The notes under the pieces are model-generated. The model was not told the DNA's origin. It saw nothing but the letters and a program-made list of their open reading frames with translations, and did not search any database. DNA of 64,000 nucleotides from Halovibrio salipaludis (GTDB lineage: Bacteria > Pseudomonadota > Gammaproteobacteria > Pseudomonadales > Oleiphilaceae): NCBI RefSeq assembly GCF_002286965.1, contig NZ_NSKD01000006.1, positions 123,312 to 187,311 of the forward strand. The letters run 5' to 3'. Made by a program: the position numbers and the translations under genes. Below, one piece after another: positions 61,238 through 64,000 of this stretch (its first letter is position 1; each line of letters starts with the position of its first letter).

Positions 61238-62308
61238 ATGACCGAACCCATGCACCAGCGCATCCTGGACAACCTGGCGACAGCGGTTCTGGTGCTCGAT
61301 CACGACAAGCGCACGCGCTACCTGAACCCGGCTGCCGAGATGCTGCTCCAGACCAGTGGCGACCGCATCCGCGGCCTGCCGGTCACCAGTATCTTCGTGG
61401 AGCCGGACGCGGCCCTGCAGACGCTCACCGAGACTGCGGCCACGGGCCACACTTTCACCAAGCGTGAAGCGGAACTGCTGCTGCCCAGTGGCCAGTTGAT
61501 ATGCGTGGACTATTCCATCTCACCGTTCCCGGGGGACGACCCCCTGCTGCTGATGGAGATCCAGCAACGGGACCGCCTCCAGCGTATCTCGCGCGAAGAG
61601 GAGCTCCTCACCCAGCAGGAGACCACGCGCACCCTGGTGCGGGGCATGGCCCATGAGATCAAGAACCCGCTGGGTGGCATCCGGGGTGCAGCCCAGCTGC
61701 TGGAACGTGAACTGGAAAACGCTGAACTGCGTGATTTCACGCGGGTGATCATGGAGGAGGCAGACCGGCTGCGCACCCTTGTGGACCGGATGCTGGGCCC
61801 GAACCGGGCCATCGAGACAGCCCCCACCAACATCCATGATGTGGTGGAACACGTGCGTACCCTGCTGGAAGCCGAAGGCGGCAGCCAGGTCAGTCTTGTG
61901 CGGGACTATGACCCCAGCATCCCCGAGTTCATGGGTGACCGCGAGCAGCTGATCCAGGCCATCCTCAACATTGCGCGCAATGCGCTGGAAGTGCTTACCA
62001 AGCACCCGCCGGAGGATGCAGAGCCTACGATCACCATGCGTACCCGCGCCCTGCGCCAGTTCACCATCGGCCATACGCGCCACCGGCTGGTCTGCCGGGT
62101 GGACATCATTGACAACGGGCCCGGCATTCCACGCGAGCTTCAGCCAAACATTTTCTACCCCATGATCAGCGGCCGACCCGACGGCACCGGGCTCGGGCTG
62201 GCCATCACCCAGAGCATCGTGGGGCAGCACCAGGGCCTGGTGGAATGCGAGAGCCAGCCCGGCTGCACCCGATTCATCATCTTTCTGCCCCTGGAGGCCT
62301 CCGAATGA
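61238..62308 (+). CDS. ntrB: Nitrogen sensor kinase NtrB
   Basis: NtrB (GlnL) phosphorylates NtrC under nitrogen limitation and is switched to phosphatase by PII. The 356-residue soluble protein has an N-terminal PAS domain (about 8-110, DNLATAVLVLDHDKRTRYLNPAAE), the HisKA H-box GMAHEIKNPLGGIRGAAQLL with His139, and an HATPase domain with N-box NIARNALEVL, DNGPGIP and GRPDGTGLGLAI. ATG 61238 has AGGAGG about 7 bases upstream. The stop overlaps the ntrC start by 4 bases (ATGA). Confidence 0.96.
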   Translation: MTEPMHQRILDNLATAVLVLDHDKRTRYLNPAAEMLLQTSGDRIRGLPVTSIFVEPDAALQTLTETAATGHTFTKREAELLLPSGQLICVDYSISPFPGDDPLLLMEIQQRDRLQRISREEELLTQQETTRTLVRGMAHEIKNPLGGIRGAAQLLERELENAELRDFTRVIMEEADRLRTLVDRMLGPNRAIETAPTNIHDVVEHVRTLLEAEGGSQVSLVRDYDPSIPEFMGDREQLIQAILNIARNALEVLTKHPPEDAEPTITMRTRALRQFTIGHTRHRLVCRVDIIDNGPGIPRELQPNIFYPMISGRPDGTGLGLAITQSIVGQHQGLVECESQPGCTRFIIFLPLEASE

Positions 62309-63747
62309 GCGCCACTGTCTGGATCATCGACGACGACCGCAGCATCCGCTGGGTGCTGGAGCGGGCACTGAGCCGCGCCGGCCTTGAAACGGTCAGCTTT
62401 GAAAGCGGCGAGGGTATACTGGAACGGCTTGAACAGGACCAGCCGGATGCCGTGATCAGCGATATCCGAATGCCCGGCATCGACGGCATCACCCTGCTTC
62501 GCTCCATCAGTGAACGTTTCCCCATGGTGCCGGTCATCATCATGACGGCCCACTCGGACCTGGACAGCGCGGTCTCCTCCTACCAGACCGGTGCCTTTGA
62601 ATACCTGCCCAAACCCTTTGACGTGGACGAGGCCCTCTCCCTCATCCAGCGCGCCATTGATCATGGCCGGGAGCAGCGCTCAAGCGCCCGTGAACGGGAG
62701 GCGGAACACGCCGGGGAAAATGCCGAGATCATCGGTGAGGCCCCCGCCATGCAGGAAGTTTTCCGGGCCATCGGGCGTCTTTCGCATTCCAACATCACAG
62801 TGCTGATCAACGGGGAAAGCGGGACCGGCAAGGAACTGGTCGCACGCGCCCTGCACAACCACAGCCCGCGCTCGAGCGGCCCCTTCGTGGCGCTGAACAT
62901 GGCCGCCATTCCGCGGGATCTGATCGAATCTGAGCTGTTCGGCCACGAGAAAGGCGCCTTCACCGGCGCCAACGCGGCGCGCCAGGGTCGCTTTGAGCAG
63001 TCCAACGGCGGCACCCTGTTCCTGGACGAGATCGGTGACATGCCGGCGGACACCCAGACCCGCCTGCTCCGCGTTCTGGCCGACGGCGAATTCTACCGCG
63101 TGGGCGGCGCCACGCCCGTGAGAGCGGACGTGCGCATCATCGCCGCCACCCACCAGGACCTGGAGGAACGGGTCCGCGAAGGCAGCTTCCGCGAGGACCT
63201 GTTCCACCGGCTCAACGTCATCCGCGTTCACCTGCCAACGCTCAGCGAGCGGCGCGAAGACATCCCGCTGCTGATGCGCCACTTCCTCAAACAGGCCGCA
63301 AAAGAACTCAATGTGGAACCCAAGATCCTCAAGGAGGAGACCGAAACCTACCTGAGCACCCTGCCCTGGCCCGGCAACGTGCGCCAGCTCGAGAACGTGT
63401 GCCGCTGGCTGACCGTGATGGCCTCCGGCCGCGAGATCCACGTGAACGACCTGCCCCGGGAACTGCTGGAGCAGGAGGAAGGAAGCAGCAACGCCAGCAG
63501 CTGGCAGGAACAGCTGCGCGACTGGGCGGACCGTGCACTGAAACAGGGCAAACACCCGATCCTGGATACCGCATTACCGGAATTCGAACGCGTCATGATC
63601 GAAACCGCCCTCAAGCACACCGGCGGCCGCCGCCGCGATGCGGCCAACCTGCTGGGCTGGGGGAGGAATACGCTGACGCGCAAGATCAAGGAACTCGGTA
63701 TGGACGAGCACGCCGACGAGGACCAGGAGGAAGCTCACGGTTCCTGA
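62305..63747 (+). CDS. ntrC: Nitrogen regulator NtrC (sigma-54 activator)
   Basis: NtrC (GlnG) is the response regulator that activates sigma-54 promoters such as glnA. The 480-residue protein has a receiver domain with the phosphorylation site Asp53 in ISDIRMPG, a sigma-54 AAA+ domain with Walker A GESGTGKE, the sigma-54-contacting GAFTGA loop, Walker B GGTLFLDEIGD, and a C-terminal Fis-type helix-turn-helix (RRRDAANLLGWGRNTLTRKIKEL). A short acidic tail (DEHADEDQEEAHGS) follows the usual end. It overlaps ntrB by 4 bases; GGAGG precedes ATG 62305 by 7 bases. An IS110 element begins within about 120 bp downstream, leaving the gene intact. Confidence 0.97.
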   Translation: MSATVWIIDDDRSIRWVLERALSRAGLETVSFESGEGILERLEQDQPDAVISDIRMPGIDGITLLRSISERFPMVPVIIMTAHSDLDSAVSSYQTGAFEYLPKPFDVDEALSLIQRAIDHGREQRSSAREREAEHAGENAEIIGEAPAMQEVFRAIGRLSHSNITVLINGESGTGKELVARALHNHSPRSSGPFVALNMAAIPRDLIESELFGHEKGAFTGANAARQGRFEQSNGGTLFLDEIGDMPADTQTRLLRVLADGEFYRVGGATPVRADVRIIAATHQDLEERVREGSFREDLFHRLNVIRVHLPTLSERREDIPLLMRHFLKQAAKELNVEPKILKEETETYLSTLPWPGNVRQLENVCRWLTVMASGREIHVNDLPRELLEQEEGSSNASSWQEQLRDWADRALKQGKHPILDTALPEFERVMIETALKHTGGRRRDAANLLGWGRNTLTRKIKELGMDEHADEDQEEAHGS

Positions 63748-63801
63748 CCTATGTAGGAGATGGGATAAAGCGGGCAGGCCTTGATCGGGCCGGAAGGAAG
63801 A

Positions 63802-63865
63802 GGACAACCTCCGCCAATGAGAAACGAGGTCACCCGAAGAGCCTCAGCAGAAGAGGAGGTTGTCC
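63802..63865 (+). promoter_or_regulatory. Stem-loop masking the transposase ribosome-binding site
   Basis: GGACAACCTCC (63802-63812) and GGAGGTTGTCC (63855-63865) are perfect 11-bp inverted copies 42 bases apart. The second arm contains the GGAGG Shine-Dalgarno and ends one base before the ATG. Folding would block translation, for example of readthrough RNA from ntrC. It could also be part of a bridge-RNA fold. Confidence 0.7.
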
Positions 63866-63866
63866 G

Positions 63867-64000
63867 ATGAATTACGCTGGCATCGATCTGGCTTCCAAAT
63901 CAAGTGCTGTTGCCGTTGTGGATGAGCAGGGCAATGTCATGGAACAGCGGGAAGTGGCCACCGACGCCGGGCAGTTGGCCAAAGTGCTGGCCCCGTTTAC
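63867..64000 (+). CDS. IS110-family transposase (recombinase), N-terminal fragment
   Basis: Only the first 44 codons are in the window. They read MNYAGIDLASKSSAVAVVDEQGN, the start of the RuvC-like DEDD domain of IS110 transposases, with the first catalytic Asp in GID. AGGAGG lies 7 bases before the ATG. The rest of the gene, including the Tnp_IS116/IS902 serine-containing domain, lies beyond base 64000, so subgroup (IS110 or IS1111) and intactness cannot be judged. Confidence 0.88.
   Translation, partial: MNYAGIDLASKSSAVAVVDEQGNVMEQREVATDAGQLAKVLAPF

Larger units (their letters stand above)
63748..64000 (+). mobile_element. IS110-family insertion sequence, left part (runs off window)
   Basis: The sequence after ntrC includes a non-coding stretch of up to 119 bp and the start of an IS110-type transposase. 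The exact left boundary is not visible because IS110-group elements have no clear terminal repeats and make little or no target duplication. The upstream non-coding region is where IS110-group elements encode their bridge RNA, but I cannot confirm an RNA here. Confidence 0.75.

Overview
The window is high-GC DNA from a gammaproteobacterium, mostly conserved chromosomal core. Gene order from radA through hemE-gltD-gltB-damX-aroB-aroK-pilQPONM-ponA-maeB-rpmE-priA and on to argS-SPOR-hslV-hslU matches the block known from Pseudomonas aeruginosa (PA5034 to PA5054). Many envelope proteins have strongly acidic stretches (PilP linker, secretin, TonB receptor), as is common in salt-loving Chromatiales/Ectothiorhodospiraceae-like bacteria. 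The sequence does not let me name a genus. I see no rRNA, tRNA or CRISPR array.

Layout. 1-7.3 kb: partial radA, hemE and glutamate synthase gltDB. 7.5-10.6 kb: damX-aroB-aroK. 10.6-15.6 kb: the type IV pilus assembly operon pilMNOPQ, divergent from the PBP1A gene. 18.3-22.2 kb: malic enzyme, L31 and priA. 22.2-30.4 kb: an accessory block with a beta-propeller phytase lipoprotein, a TonB-dependent receptor, a membrane GGDEF-like protein, an AraC regulator and a PhoX-like (DUF839) Tat-exported protein. It splits priA from argS, which are neighbours in the reference order. 30.4-34.7 kb: argS, an FtsN-like SPOR protein, and heat-shock hslVU. 34.7-40.7 kb: patatin-like lipase, ptsP, rppH, a HAD phosphatase and an HDOD protein. 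40.7-45.4 kb: yqiA-cpdA-yqiB-nudF-thiC, with a TPP riboswitch ahead of thiC. 45.4-54.7 kb: tolC, waaA, ilvE, glnE, a CYTH protein, a porin and dtd. 54.9-63.7 kb: TorF-like porin, pip, typA, and the nitrogen cluster glnA-DUF4124-ntrB-ntrC. The window ends inside an IS110-family transposase next to ntrC.

Two regulatory themes stand out. Nitrogen: gltBD, glnE, ptsP, glnA and ntrBC all lie here. glnA has two NtrC-type enhancer elements about 110 and 141 bp upstream of a good sigma-54 promoter, ntrBC has a near-perfect NtrC palindrome, and the TorF-like porin has its own sigma-54 promoter. Phosphorus: the accessory block encodes a plausible outer-membrane phytate/organophosphate scavenging set. 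Pho-box-like sites lie about 70 bp upstream of both the TonB receptor and the PhoX-like gene. The GGDEF protein in this block has a damaged catalytic motif but an intact c-di-GMP inhibitory-site motif, so it may be a c-di-GMP receptor rather than a cyclase.

Other control elements read from the sequence are a sigma-32-type promoter before hslVU, a hairpin masking the thiC ribosome-binding site below the riboswitch, a hairpin masking the ribosome-binding site of the IS110 transposase, several intrinsic terminators, and a small family of REP-like palindromes.
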